Notes: a model not told the origin generated them from the sequence alone. 64,000 nt of DNA from Ziziphus jujuba (GCF_031755915.1 NC_083386.1:11966001-12030000), one strand, 5' to 3'; positions 13,000-25,517 are shown, numbered from the stretch's first letter. Numbers and translations: made by a program.

Positions 13000-13580
13000 A
13001 AAAGTTAGCCCTCTTTTTATATAAATAAAAATATAGCTGTTACACATAAGTGAACTTACATAGTGCTCCCCTCAAAAAAAAATTTTTTTGGGGCCTTTTT
13101 AACTTTTTTTTTTAATGTTTTTATATGCTTACAATTTTACGCTTAATTGAGTAGTTGTCCCCCAATCTCTCTCATTTCCAAGGGCATATTTTGAATTTCC
13201 TTTTCCAGTTTTTTTAATAATTTTCTCCACTAATTCATTTTTATTTTCATCTTTCACTTATCTTCAATTAAAGTATTTTATTTAATTCAATATTTATCTA
13301 TAATTTGATTCATACGATACTTAAGCTCTATTTGACAGTTTTTTTTTTTTTTTTTGTTTAAAAACTCTATTTGAAGGCCAAAATTTTTTTTATTAAAAAA
13401 TAAATATGTTTGATAAAAATCAATAAATACTTATTGGTCAAAAAATAAATTTTTTAAAAACTATTTTAAAGAAGTTTAAAATTTAAATTTTTCTATAAAA
13501 AGCTTTTTTTTTTTTTTTACTTTATATTGAAATTTAGCAAGTATATAATACAACTTACCGAGCATTTACTGTATCTTTTT
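13000..13580. other. Intergenic AT-rich spacer
   Basis: Poly(T)- and poly(A)-rich sequence with no recognised exon or repeat family, ending at the 9-bp target duplication of the next element. Confidence 0.5.
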
Positions 13581-13590
13581 TATTTACAAC

Positions 13591-14723
13591 TAGGGGTGGG
13601 CATGGATTGGGTTGGTTCGGTTTTGGACCGAAATACAACCCAATCCATACATATCGGTTTTTCTAATTTACAATCCAAACCAAATCATTAAAGTATTAAA
13701 TCCAAACCAAACCATTTATAATCGGTTTGGTTTGGATTGGTTGATCGGTTTGAAACTTACTAATTTATAAATATATAATACAAATAAAAAAAATTTCAAA
13801 TATAAAATATAAATAATAATTTATAATTATCCAAACATAAAATACAATTAGAATAATATAACATAGTCTACAATGGAAAATAAAAAAGAAAATATAGCAA
13901 ATGATACACATCATGCACTTATTAAATAGCAAACATTAATGTCATCATCTCATTCCTATAAAATTAAATTAAAATTGTTAGAACAAATAATGTAAAATAA
14001 TACATTCGTCAAAATTCATTCACTCAAGAATCAATGCATATTTCCTTTTTTTTTTTTTTAACCTTCATACTTTGGTAAATCATAAGTCAATCAACGTTGA
14101 CATTAAAATTAGCAACTTTAGTTGATTCTGTAAACTCTACGAAGATCAAAACAATAAAATTAGCAATAAATTATATTTAAACATATATAACAATTGGATA
14201 CAATATATGTAAATATATATATATATATATATATGATGGGAATGTAAAAAATATATATATATATTATGGTGATGGTGATGGATTGGTGGTGGGCGGCAAT
14301 AAAGGTAAATGTTTAGTTTAAGGTTACAACTTACAATTTGATTTTAGATTTGTGATATGGGGATGTAAAAGAAAAAAAATATATATATATATATATATAT
14401 AGATATATATTAAAAATCAATATATAAAAATGGAAAAAAAATAAAAAAAAATTAATATATAAAAATGAAAAAAAATACTAAAATTAATATATAAAAATGA
14501 AAAAAAATAAAAAATATATAATTGTTTAGTTATATAATATATTATTTGGATTGGATTGGATTGGATTGGATTTATATTTTCAATCCATAACCAATCCAAT
14601 CCATATAATTTATAATATTTTGAACCAAATCCAATCCAATTGATGTAAAAATCCAATCCAAACCGTTAAAAATGGATTGGATTGGACGGGTTGAACGGAT
14701 TGGATTGGATTTTGCCCACCCCT
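13591..14723. mobile_element. Non-autonomous MULE-like element, 1.13 kb, with 9-bp target duplication
   Basis: The ends are inverted repeats AGGGGTGGGCA / TGCCCACCCCT. The element is flanked on both sides by the same 9 bp, ATTTACAAC (13582-13590 and 14724-14732). A 9-bp duplication is the hallmark of Mutator-like elements. Inside the ends are many copies of GGATTGG and its complement CCAATCC (for example 14547-14575 and 14665-14710) that could fold back. The middle is AT-rich with several (TA)n tracts and no coding frame, so it depends on a transposase made elsewhere. Confidence 0.75.
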
Positions 14724-14739
14724 ATTTACAACCAAACAT

Positions 14740-15750
14740 TTATTAGTTTTTTAATAAATTTTTTTTTTTAAAAAGACTATTATACAAAACTTTACAGACT
14801 AAAACTCTACTTTCATCAGCTATACCAAATGGACTTTTATTGGATTGCCACTTTTAATATAATATTTCATTACAAATTTACAATTATAATTGGTCAATAC
14901 ATGCATTTAGTTAATAAAAAAAAATTTAAATAAAAATTATGCTTACTATAATTTTTATCCTTAAAGAAAGAAAATGTGTTATACACCTAACTTTTTTCAA
15001 CTTTTTAGAACTAAAAGGATAGATACTTGATTCTATATAGTATTATAGAAAGTATAAACAGCTTTCTTTATACTTGATTCTATAAAAAAAGAGGCAATAA
15101 GAATTTCTTCTTGGTGAAGGGGCAAATTGATGAAGCAAATTGTTTAAGCCCTTTGCTTTGAGAAAGGTAAGCCCCTTGATCGATCGTTTAAGGCAAGAAA
15201 TCAGAAGGAAGGGCATCCTAAAATTTGATTAAAATTTTTCTTAATTTTCCTATCAATTTTCATTTTTCTTTCATGTCTTTTTCAACATCAAAATTTTCTC
15301 CCTATTACGATAAATATTTGTGTATATTTTCGAACCTTTAATTTTCCTGTCAACAATATCATTCTATCACACCAATTCCGACCACTGTTTACACTTACAC
15401 ACTTACTAGTAATCTGTCATATTCCTTTATGTAATATGTTTAAATATCAATATAGGACAAGTCATATGTAATAAATCAAAATTAAGAAAGGAAAAATGTC
15501 ATTTTAACCAGAATTTTGATGGGGTTTATTAGACAAACTAATATGATAATTCCGTTGGCATATAAAGTGTATATATATATATATATATTACGAAAATTCC
15601 ATAGGAAATTTAATCTAAAAAATGCACTTGTCCAACATCCTAAGCATCAGATATCCAATACAGACATAATTACTTGCAAGTCACATTAGCCAAAATACAA
15701 AACCTAAATTAAAGCGGTATCAAAATTTAGCAAAGATGGAAGAGGTTACG
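14740..15750. other. Intergenic, no gene recognised
   Basis: AT-rich spacer between the MULE-like element and the last exon of the microprotein gene. A (TA)n tract is near 15572-15590. Sequence from about 15600 to 15760 may be the 3' untranslated part of the next, minus-strand gene. Confidence 0.5.
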
Positions 15751-15759
15751 AACAAATCT

Positions 15760-16332
15760 TCATTCTCTCTCAGGTTGTTTCAGCTTGGCCTTTTCAATAT
15801 CCTCTACAGGTGGCAATCTCTGAAAAAAAAAAGAAAAAGAAAAAGAAAAAAAAAAAAGAAATGCAAGGATTGGCTTAGAAAATGGCTTATATTGGCATTT
15901 CATCAAACAGGTAATATGCAGTAATCTCATCGAGGTACTGCAATTTTACCGACATTATACTCAGCTGACTATAACTTTCTTTATCAAAAACGATCATTCG
16001 CACCTTGGAGGATGAACAGAAAACACAAGGAAAAAAAAAAAAAAAAAGAAGAAGCAATCTGCTTTCGGAGAGCGTGTTATGATGCTCATTGCTTAAATAG
16101 CGCATGGCATCGCATATCACAAGCATTTCATCGAACAGGTAACAGACATTGAATTATAATCAGATAATAGCACCCAAAAGAAAAGAAGAAAAAGAGGTTT
16201 TACAAGGTCAGGCTTGTAGATATTGTGAACGACAGAGGCGCCGGTGAGAAGCGAAACGACGACGACGACGCAGGACAAAGCCAGTGAAGGAGTGCCGGTG
16301 GGCTTCCTCCCTCCCCCAAATTTCTGATTCAT
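15760..16332 (-). CDS. DUF4516 microprotein, UQCC6/Brawnin-like, two exons
   Basis: Exons at 16204-16332 and 15760-15819 join to a 62-residue protein. The start is the first ATG in frame (MNQKFGGGRK); the frame upstream is closed by a stop with no earlier ATG. The protein has a basic N-terminus, one hydrophobic segment at about residues 16-32 (LALSCVVVVVSLLTGASVV), then VVHNIYKPDLRLPPVED and a charged tail. The pattern G-x-x-VVH-x-x-Y-[KR]-PDL-x-x-P matches animal C12orf73/UQCC6 (Brawnin), a small inner-membrane protein needed for respiratory complex III assembly, which is about 71 residues. The same role in plants is inference. The donor TT|GTAAAA is weak but the frame joins cleanly. Proteins this short are easily missed by gene callers. 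Confidence 0.75.
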
Positions 16333-16642
16333 TCCCAAACACACAACCACCACTGCCGCCACCCAATGGATTTTGGGACCTATGGCAGCGGTAAACGTTG
16401 AGATAATAACTGGGCCTCCAGGCTTTCTCCGTAAGTAAATTCAACAGATCCGAGCCCAGAGTTCTGAATCCTTATTTGTTAGGGTTTGGGAATTAATTAC
16501 ATTTTGCGATTTTGCATAGATATTTAATTTTAAAAGTCCAAAAGAAAATATTATACAAGCCAAATGTTTTCACTTTTCAAGGAATAATATAGAAAGCTAT
16601 TACTTTTCAACATTTTTGCACTTTCAAATAGTTTTACCTACG

Positions 16643-16668
16643 AGAGAGAGAGAGAGAGAGAGAGAGAG
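16643..16668. repeat. (GA)n microsatellite
   Basis: Uninterrupted GA repeat of about 13 units. Confidence 0.9.
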
Positions 16669-16754
16669 GTGCAAGAAGTCGACGGGTCAACTGTGCCAAT
16701 AAAATAATAAGAATAATTCTGCTTCTTAAATTAGAAGTTTCTAAGTCGTTTTAT

Positions 16755-17212
16755 TTGGACTTAAAAAAATTAAAAGATGATGATTAAAAGTAAAAGAAGA
16801 TATTTAATTTGTAGCTATTATTTTAATGACCATCATAAGCAGAACCCTTCAAACGGAAAGGAGGAACGAGGAAAGAAGTAGAAAATTTGCCCCTTATCCT
16901 TTCTAAGAAACACAGTTTTATTAATTACCTACTTTGATCGATATAATTTCTATTTATATATTTAGTAAAAATATTGAATTAAAATTAAAATTTAATTTTT
17001 ATAAATATTTTTTTTTAAAAATGTTCAAATTTAAAAAATTAATTAAAAAATAAATTTAATATTTATTTATATATTTTTAATGTGAAAATAAAATATATAT
17101 CTAAAAAATATTTTATTTTCACATATTAAAAATATAAAAAATTCTGCTTATGGTGGTCATTAAAATAATATTGAACTATCATTATTTTTTATCAGAATTT
17201 TTTTAAATCTAA
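16755..17212. mobile_element. Foldback (MITE-like) element
   Basis: Left arm 16820-16850 (tattattttaatgacc..cataagcagaa) has a near-perfect reverse complement at 17141-17170, about 290 bp apart. Weaker pairing extends outward to 'acttaaaaaaatt' at about 16760 and its complement near 17205. The interior is AT-rich with no coding frame. The size and terminal inverted repeats fit a MITE; no target duplication was fixed. Confidence 0.55.
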
Positions 17213-17219
17213 AAAATAA

Positions 17220-18440
17220 TATCTAAAAAGAAACATTATTTTTTTGAATTTTGAAAGTATATGAATTGGAATTTAGTATTAGTTGAAGAAAATAGTTATA
17301 TTTCCACTAAACTATCCTTCAAAAACAAACGCAACACATATTTATGTGAAAAAGAAAATGGTAATGTTAATAAAACGTTGGTTTCTATATTTAACTTGAT
17401 AACTCATTTGTGAGTATTTGGTTTCATACGGTACTTAAAAAAACAAAACATTTATTTTTTTAAAAAAAAATTTGAAAGAAAAATACTTTTGTTTTGGTTT
17501 TCAAATATTTTTGCTAGTCATGTCTACATGATGCATATTTTTCTAGAACCACTGACCATGAGGTATTGCCATCAACACGAATAAATACTATTTAATAGTT
17601 TATTTATTATTATTATTTTTGGATAAAACTCAAAACTTTAAAATCGTAGAAACTGGGGAACTAGAAGACAAATGAAAAAGGCCAAATTTAGAAGATGGAA
17701 TTAATGTCCTTTTTACAACAAAATACACGGAAAGTGCTACAGCTTTAGCAGTCTCCTTTGGTCGGTTTTGATAAGGTTTGATATAATTATATATATATAT
17801 ATATGTATTATCTGATCATATTCCCACCACGTAGCCTTCTCAAAGAGAAATAAAAAATAAATAAATATATATATATATATATATAGAAAAATAAAAAAGC
17901 TAATTCAACTATCCATTTTATAGTTCCCCCAAAATTTTAGGATAAAGTCAAATGATTATTACTTTCTAGAAAATAATTAAAAGTGGATGATCAAGCTAAT
18001 TAACGATAGATGTTGGAGCTAATGGCATTTATCACTAATAATTTAGATCATAATCAGGTTTCGGTATTTTTTAATATATAAAAGTAAACTTGGTTAGGTA
18101 TTTTGTGTATAACCATGACAGCTAAACAAATAAACGAGAAAAGGAAAATGAAGCCAATTGCTACGAAGTTTAATCATAAGAGTAATATAAATAAATATAT
18201 CTATGTATTATATGCATGCATATATTTAGGTTGGTTGGGAGGTGTTAGAGATATTATAAGTACGTGGCAGTTCTAGAAACAGTGAGCCATGGAGGCACCG
18301 ACCAAAAAAAAAAAAAAAAAAAAAATTGTGATAGCTAGAGATTTGAGTTACGCAATATACATCCTAATTAATCTTAATATTTTAGGGTGTTTCCATGAAG
18401 TTTCTTTATGATTAAAAAATAAAAAAAAGAAAAAAAGAAA
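17220..18440. other. Intergenic, no gene recognised
   Basis: AT-rich. (TA)n tracts at about 17787-17806 and 17863-17885, and a poly(A) run at 18305-18325. Nothing coding was recognised. Confidence 0.55.
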
Positions 18441-18484
18441 AAGGAAATGACCAAGAAAAGGACTAAACGTCCCATAACGAACTT

Positions 18485-18628
18485 CGTTTTTGTTTATAAA
18501 TATGCAAAAAAATACAAGTGCTTTACACCAAATTTTTTTTTAGTTCTTTTCTGTTCCAGATTCTTTTTACTCTGTGTCTCTTCTTCTTCGGACATTTATT
18601 CAGTCGCCGCAACCCTTACCAAACCGAG
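18485..18628 (+). promoter_or_regulatory. Promoter and leader exon of the first DC1 gene
   Basis: A TATA-like word (ttataaata) lies at about 18495-18503. It is followed by a TTC-rich leader and a good intron donor, CCGAG|GTAAC, at 18628/18629. The coding exon begins 1.4 kb downstream, after an acceptor TTGCAG ending at 20013. The downstream DC1 gene at 27.8 kb has the same arrangement, which supports a leader intron here. Confidence 0.45.
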
Positions 18629-18829
18629 GTAACATTCCTATATATATATATATATATATATACACTTATGTATACTCAATCAGTACTTTATTCGTTTTTT
18701 TGTTTTGTTGTGTTTTTGTTTTTGTAAAACGTACAGCTTGTTTGCATGTTTATTTCCTTTAGCAAATAAATTATTAAATTAATTAAGAAAAATTTTTGTA
18801 TTATTGTTCATGGTATATATATAATTTCA

Positions 18830-19700
18830 TTTCTTGAAGATAATATGACGTTTCTTCCTATATGTTCAAAACTTTATTTTATTTTGTTGGGAATTGCATT
18901 AATATATTTATATATATATATATATATATATATAATCATATTTTGAGACTTAATTAGAGGAATATTTTCAGCGACAAATCAAGATAGAAAGAAATCAGAG
19001 GTTTTGATGTTGGAAGTAATTGCTTGCTGACTAAGCTAAGAGGTTTTGATGTTGGAAGTGATTCCTTGCTGCCTAAGCTAAGTTTAGGATTAGTTTAAAA
19101 TTAAATGAAAAGATTTGGTTTCCTCATCTCTCTCTATTATGACTTTGTTTTTTATCTGAACCTTTAATTTGGGTGCACTCAAACTCTTGCATGTCAATCC
19201 TATTTTCTATTATTTTTATTCATAGCCATTACCTACTATAAATAAACTATTATTATCAAGGTTCCTTAATATATCACTGATATTTAGTTTTCTATTCAAC
19301 GTACATGATTTATTAAGTTGTTGAAAATGATGTAATGTTTCTTCCCTATATATTTTTTCTTTTTTGCTTTCACTTTTTGATCATCAATAAGATTCCAAAT
19401 ATTTTTTTTGAGAATTGCATTAATATAGTCATATTTTGAAACTAAAAGAATATTCTCAGATACTAATCAAGATAGAAATTGTTTCAAGGTTTTTGTATTA
19501 TGAAAATGATAGTGACAGCTATTTTTTCTTGTTGACAAAACTAAGATAGTTAGGGTTAGTTTTACATTAAATAAAAAAATATTTTGTTCTTCCCATCTCT
19601 CTTTCTCATTATCATTTAATTTCTCTTTCATTTTTGATACATTCAAACTTGCATCTCAATATATTTTCCAAAAATCCTATATCTATGCCAAAGGTGATGC
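18830..19700 (+). repeat. Tandem duplication inside the DC1 leader intron
   Basis: About 18830-19180 resembles about 19320-19640 in the same order: 'gtttcttcc..tat', 'gaattgcattaatata', 'catattttga', 'aatcaagatagaaa', then 'taaaattaaatgaaaagattt' against 'tacattaaataaaaaaatatt'. Within the first copy a 42-bp unit is itself repeated at 18997-19038 and 19039-19080 (agaggttttgatgttggaag..). These lie wholly within the inferred intron. Confidence 0.65.
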
Positions 19701-20030
19701 TAGCTTCTCCAAAATATATATATATATATATATAATATAATTATTTTTATTTTTTTCACAGAAATCTTAGATAGATTTTGTCCAAGATTCATCCTATTAT
19801 CAGTAATAAGGTTCTTCTCATTATCTAATCAGCAATATTAAAATGAATCCTAAACAAATTTCGTTCAAAAATACCAAATAGGAGAAAATTAAAAGTATAT
19901 ACATGTATATCAATTATGCTATAAGCACCAAATTGTTTACCAATGCTACTAACTACTCTGATTTTATACCATGTGTGAAGTAATTAAAGCTCTTTAACAC
20001 ATGTATGTTGCAGCCCTGTTATCAGCAAGT

Positions 20031-20786
20031 ATGAAAATAACTGAGTTTGAGCATCCTAACCACCCTGATCACATTCTGATGCTAAAATCTTCCGATGTAC
20101 CTTACAAATGTGACGGATGCAAAGAGCTAGGGTTTGGTCCATGTTTCAAGTGCGAAGACTGCAACTTCCACCTCCATGAGGAATGTGCACTGGCTTCCAA
20201 ATCGTCCTACCACCCATTGTTAAAAAGATGTGAGCTCAGATTTTGTGAGGAAACATATGGAGGTAGATACTGTGATGCATGTGGGAAAGATGTGATGGGT
20301 TTTGTGTACCAATGCACACATGACAATGCTCATGACCTACATCCATGTTGTCTTAAACTTCAACGTATAATCATTGGTGATGGTTTTGAGTTACGTCTTT
20401 CTGATAAGGTTCCTTCGAAATGCCTTAAATGTAATAGCAAGGAAATTTCAAGAGGGATTAAGGGTTGGTCCTACGTTTCCTCTTGTGGAGAATATTGTTA
20501 CCACGTTGCTTGTGTGAAGGACTTAGTTCTGGAAAATTGGAGAAATGGATATTTTAATGGAGACAATGACAATATTAGTGCTCAAACAAGCAACTTGGCG
20601 TTGTTGCAAATTGCTAGTCCATCCAATGAGGTAGCACAGAGAGGAGATCGGCTTGGGAGTAAAGCTAAAAAGTTTTGGAGGATAGCAAAAATGGTTCTCA
20701 AGCTTATTATTTCCGCCATTTTTGGTGATCCAACTGGCGGGATTGCCATTATTGTTGAAGCTTTGGTTTCTTCGACTAGTGCATGA
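20031..20786 (+). CDS. DC1 (divergent C1) zinc-finger protein
   Basis: 251 residues from ATG 20031. Three cysteine/histidine-rich C1-like fingers are visible: about residues 8-52 ([32 protein letters not shown]), 61-107 (HPLL..YCDACGKDVMGFVYQC..LHPCC) and 118-165 (CLKCNSKE..GWSYVSSCGEYCYHVAC). A hydrophobic C-terminus follows (KMVLKLIISAIFGDPTGG). DC1 proteins form a large plant family that binds zinc and probably lipids or proteins; many respond to stress or pathogens, but the molecular role of most is unknown. An upstream in-frame ATG at 20001 lies before the likely acceptor TTGCAG (ends 20013), so I prefer 20031, which gives the family's short N-terminus. No disabling change is seen. Confidence 0.88.
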   Translation: MKITEFEHPNHPDHILMLKSSDVPYKCDGCKELGFGPCFKCEDCNFHLHEECALASKSSYHPLLKRCELRFCEETYGGRYCDACGKDVMGFVYQCTHDNAHDLHPCCLKLQRIIIGDGFELRLSDKVPSKCLKCNSKEISRGIKGWSYVSSCGEYCYHVACVKDLVLENWRNGYFNGDNDNISAQTSNLALLQIASPSNEVAQRGDRLGSKAKKFWRIAKMVLKLIISAIFGDPTGGIAIIVEALVSSTSA

Positions 20787-20799
20787 GTTTGAGTGCAAG

Positions 20800-23430
20800 A
20801 CGAGGACAAAATATATTTTTGCTTTTGTTCTTCTTGTTTTTGTTTGTTTGCTATGAAAAGGATATAAGGCATTTGCTTGTGTTTATTACATGTAATGTAA
20901 AATATTGATAAGTTGTTCTTCTTTGTAAAGACAAAGACGTACATGTACATAAATATGATGTATCTGTTCCATATTGTATAAAGTCAATATATATATAGCT
21001 GTGTTGTGTGTACTTCTAATGTAAAAATAGTTGTAAGTTTTAATAATTTGTTTAATAGGTTATTTTGTATGATGGTTTAATATAATATAAGTTAATGGAG
21101 AAATTTCAATACTGTGATCATAGTTTTTTGTTCCTTTTGAACATTTAAGATGACAATGATCGGAGATGATAATTTTCAGACATTGAATATAAAATCTGGT
21201 AATGAAATTCTTCTTTCCTAATTGATCAAAGTAATGATAAAAATAAAAATTAAAAAAAATCATAATTTCTTTAAATAACAATTTAATTAGTTTTCTCATA
21301 TACCGTTCCCTAATTTATATTTATATTCTAATATAACAATAATAAATAAATAAGTTGTCGAAAAACAAATTTACCTCTAATAATAACAATAACAATAATA
21401 AAATGTCCAAAAACAAAATCATTTGTATTTACACTCTTCATTATTTTTTGATTATTTATTATTAATGATTGGGTGATGGACACATAAAAATTATTAATAA
21501 ATGTACAAAAATTATTAATAAACGTACTTTCAATACATTTAATTAATGGTAGAACCTTAATTTAAACGGTCAACAGATTTGTTAAAATTTCAATAGGTTA
21601 GTGGGTTTCTTTTTAGTTATATGTGGATTATGATTCTTAATGAGATTGTTCGGCTCCTCATTGAACTAATTATGAGATTTTTAGGATTACCATAAGGAGA
21701 TGATAAATTTTTATTTTTATTTTTGTTTATTTTGTCATTTATTTATTTCATTGGGATATATAGTTTTATAGATCATAATTGAATCACTTTCCCAATAATT
21801 TCTTCCCTTTTTCCTTTCTTTTGTACCAATATTTTGTATACATTTTACATGCAAATACTGTATAAACCATGCAATATTTTAATTAATGTGTTGTCAACTA
21901 TGATTGCTTATAAAATAAGGTACATATTTGTTGAAGTTTCCAACATATAAACGTCAAAACTTGTAGGCCCGATGCATTAGACATCCACGCTATCGCTGCT
22001 GAATTTCAATACTATATAGCATAATACATATATATATATATATATATATATATGAAGTATGATATAACATGATATATTGTACGCTATATAGCATGTTAAA
22101 GTTTCCAACATATAAACGTCAAAGCGTGTAAGCCCTATGTATTAGACACCCACACACACCGCACGCTTCAGCCTTCAGTCTTCCAACCTTTCATGACATT
22201 TAATTAAGATTTGGGATCCAACCAAATATAATACAAAGTTAAATTTTTATTTTTATTTTCAAAATGAGAAGAACGAAAAAAAAAAAAAATATATATATAT
22301 ATATATAGTATATAAATATAAACATTTCCCATTTCCCATTTCCACAAGGCAAAGACTGAAAAAGAAAATATATATAAAAAGGTTTCTATCTTCTTCCTAA
22401 TGCTTTCTTAATTTTCATAAAATCTATAGTTGGACATTTGGCCTTCAATAGGTGGGAGCCCACATGTACATAACCTTTTTAATGATTAATTTGATTTTCA
22501 CTTAGATTCGGAGATTAAAAAAAAAAAAAAAAAGACTACCTGCGAGAAATAATTTATTTATTTATTATATTTATATTTTAATTTTATATAAAAGTGTAGT
22601 AAGTGATAAGATGGGTTTATTTATTTTTGTTTGTTTTTCAAACGTTAATGCCTCAATTAAAAAAGTTTGCATCTTTATCTTCTTCTTCTTCTTCTTTTTT
22701 TCTTTTTTTTAAGTAGATATCTTTATCAAAAAGGTCAATATGCACTCACATATACATGATTATTAACTACTAAATATCAATGTATGATTAACTACAAAAT
22801 AATCTCTACAGAGTCCAGTCTACCAAAACATGAAATTATTATTCTTCCAATGTGATATTCTTATGTTTAACTAGCCCATATCAAGGCACCATGCTTTTAT
22901 CAAAAAATATGTATATGTATATATATATATATCAAGGCGCCATGTTTGGTAACCAAGACCACATGGCTCAATGATGCCGGTGCAACAAAAACAGCTTAAG
23001 CAAATAGTTGACCAACTCTTTGCTGTGTCAAAACGATGAGTTTTAAGTTCTTTTGTTTTATTTTCTGCTTATGTGGCTATTTTTTATTGTTTCTTTGCTG
23101 ATTGGCTTTTTGGGTTACACCCTACGTGGTGAAGTGGTTTTATCACAAACTGATATAAACAGCTTATTTTCTTGTAAGAAAGGCAAAGACCTTTATTTTT
23201 TAAATATAGACAATTGAGTTTTCTTTCTTCCGTTTCTGTTATAATAGATGTGGAATTGGACCAGAGCAAAATCTGGACAGGGTTAAGACCTGATATTTGC
23301 TCCTTGGTGATTCCACTTTGTGACTGCCTACGTCACTCAAACTGGATCCACCCAACTACTTCAATGTTATTTGGGTGGCCCAAACTAATTCGGTCCAAAT
23401 TTGTCTTTTGAAATAAACCACCTCTTTTTT
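20800..23430. other. Intergenic with a short dispersed direct repeat
   Basis: AT-rich spacer downstream of the first DC1 gene. A block of about 55 bp (agtttccaacatataaacgt.. with 'attagaca') occurs at 21934-21988 and 22099-22153. A more diverged relative lies at about 25738-25795, upstream of the second DC1 gene, so the DC1 loci may share old flanking sequence. (TA)n tracts at about 22027-22053 and 22290-22306; a CTT run near 22680. No exon was recognised. Confidence 0.5.
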
Positions 23431-23445
23431 AAACGAAGCTTTTAA

Positions 23446-23849
23446 TAGGATGGACATGGTTAAATTCGATTGGCTTGTTGTAATTTTTTTACAAATTAAA
23501 CCAAAGTGAACCACTGAAGAAACCAAACTAAATCAGCCATTAATGTGATTTGATCCGTTTGGATTTTGATCTAATATTATATTATATTATTTTGTTAATA
23601 TTATTAATATTTTTTTAAAAAATATTAATTTTATTAATTTAAATTTACTATTATTAATATCTTAAATCAAATCATTTAAAGCATAAAAATATATTAAAAA
23701 TATAATTAATTATAATAAAAATACTAAAAGTTATGTATAAATATATTCCATTTAATCTGGTTTGGTTTGTATTAAAATTGTTGAAACTGAATTGGAGTAA
23801 CCATAAATCAAAAATCGAAGGTTAAGTCGGTCTAGATCGCCCACTCTTA
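23446..23849. mobile_element. Diverged relative of the 13.6-kb MULE-like element
   Basis: The ends read TAGGATGGACATGG and CGCCCACTCTTA, diverged forms of the TAGGGGTGGGCATGG / TGCCCACCCCT ends at 13591-14723. The subterminal sequence again has inverted 'ggtttggtttg' / 'aaaccaaa' words. The interior is AT-rich and non-coding. No target duplication could be fixed. It abuts the start of the duplicated segment below. Confidence 0.4.
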
Positions 23850-23923
23850 ACAGCTAGTCGTAGCACCAATGCCAGTGGATTTCTAATGGCTTTCTGCCAA
23901 CCAACTACTAGTTATGATAATAT

Positions 23924-23925
<2 letters not shown>

Positions 23926-23973
<48 letters not shown>
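23926..23973. repeat. (CA)n microsatellite
   Basis: About 24 uninterrupted CA units. The paralogous tract in copy B (about 56170-56201) is shorter. Confidence 0.95.
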
Positions 23974-23976
<3 letters not shown>

Positions 23977-24784
23977 GTATTTATTTATTTAAAGGAAACT
24001 ATATATTTTTCTCTATTTTTTAGGTTGGGGAAAAAAGAAACTGGCAGCCTTTCAGGGACAATCCAGTTTTTTCTTCTTCTTTGTTTTTTTTTTTTATAAC
24101 AATAATTATGAATTTAAATGGTCACAACTTCAATATATTAAAAAAGAACTAAACTGCATTGCAAATGACCCAAAAAAAATGAAAAATGAAACTGCTATTG
24201 GCAGACAATGAGGACCAAGGCTGCTAGGATTTCTTTACCACATTTATTATTTCTTTGGCTGGACAGCCCGTTCTAGATCTACCACATAATGTTCTTATAA
24301 TTTCTTATTTTCTTATTGTTAAAAATGAATTATATATTCTTAAGACATTAAACTTCCATATCAATTTTATTATAATTTTTTGTGTTCTTACTTGTTGTTT
24401 TATTATATTACGTATCATGGTAATATCACTTCAATGGAAAAAAGGTGCCTTTTTTTTTATTTTTTTATGTTGAGACTTCAACTAAAACAAGTTTACTATA
24501 TTAAAAAATACAACAAAAAAAAATGATTATAGTCATGCAATCGTCCAGATTTCATTCTCCCTAGTTTTTTTTTTTTTTTTTTGGGTCCTTTTTGGTAATG
24601 ATCTCCATACTTTCAATACATAAAAACATAAATAAATAAATAAAATAAAACATTTGACACTATCTAATATTGTTTGATAAAATAAAAAATTCAAAGACTA
24701 TATAAAAAGGAAAGGTTTTTTTTTGTTTTTTTTTTTTTTGTGAATATAAAAAAGATAATAATTGTAAGCTTCGATTTATGTGTG

Positions 24785-24785
<1 letters not shown>

Positions 24786-24856
<71 letters not shown>
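24786..24856. repeat. (TA)n microsatellite
   Basis: About 70 bp of nearly pure TA. The equivalent point in copy B (about 57310-57322) has only a short TA run, so this expanded, or contracted there, after the duplication. Confidence 0.95.
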
Positions 24857-24858
<2 letters not shown>

Positions 24859-25485
24859 CCTGATTACATCAAGGCATTTTGACATTATAAAGTATATATG
24901 CACTTTACATAATTATTCGTACAATTATAAGCATATTAAGATGTTTAAATGTGTTCTCCCAACTGCCACTTTTTTTTTTTTTGGGGGGTGAAATTGCAAG
25001 TGCCTATTACTTGATTGTTATTTTTTTTATACGAATAAAAAAAAGTTTTTATTTTTTATTTTTTATTTTTTTTTATCATTATATGAATAAGAAAAGTTCA
25101 ACGGGTAGAGGATAACATGCCTCTGAAAACCAAAATGTTAGACTAATATGCCTATCATATGCATACGTCTACACTTATAGTCTCAAAAATATGACCGAGC
25201 GTCTCCTTAGGCTGCTGATTCTTGTTCTCTTCTTCTAAAGTGATTAAACTGGTGGACTTGGGCCTTATCCCACATGACTTTAGGTTGTCCATATGGTCAA
25301 CGCTCTCTTTTTGGTGGGTCTTATTGGGCTTCTCCATGCGCCGTTTTGTTTCACAGTTAGCAGCATTGTGAAATCCCAAAAAATAATAATAATAATAAAA
25401 TCAAACTAATTTCGAGATAATAAATTTAATTGTTCTCAACAAATTTTTGTAAGATATATGATTTTCAGAGAGAGAAAAAAAAAAC

Positions 25486-25517
<32 letters not shown>

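Noticed and set aside
20001..20030. Upstream ATG as the start of the first DC1 protein
   Set aside because: It spans a likely splice acceptor (TTGCAG) and adds an N-terminus not seen in related DC1 proteins.
24691..24903. Minus-strand frame over the (TA)n tract
   Set aside because: Tyr-Ile repeat from a microsatellite, not protein.
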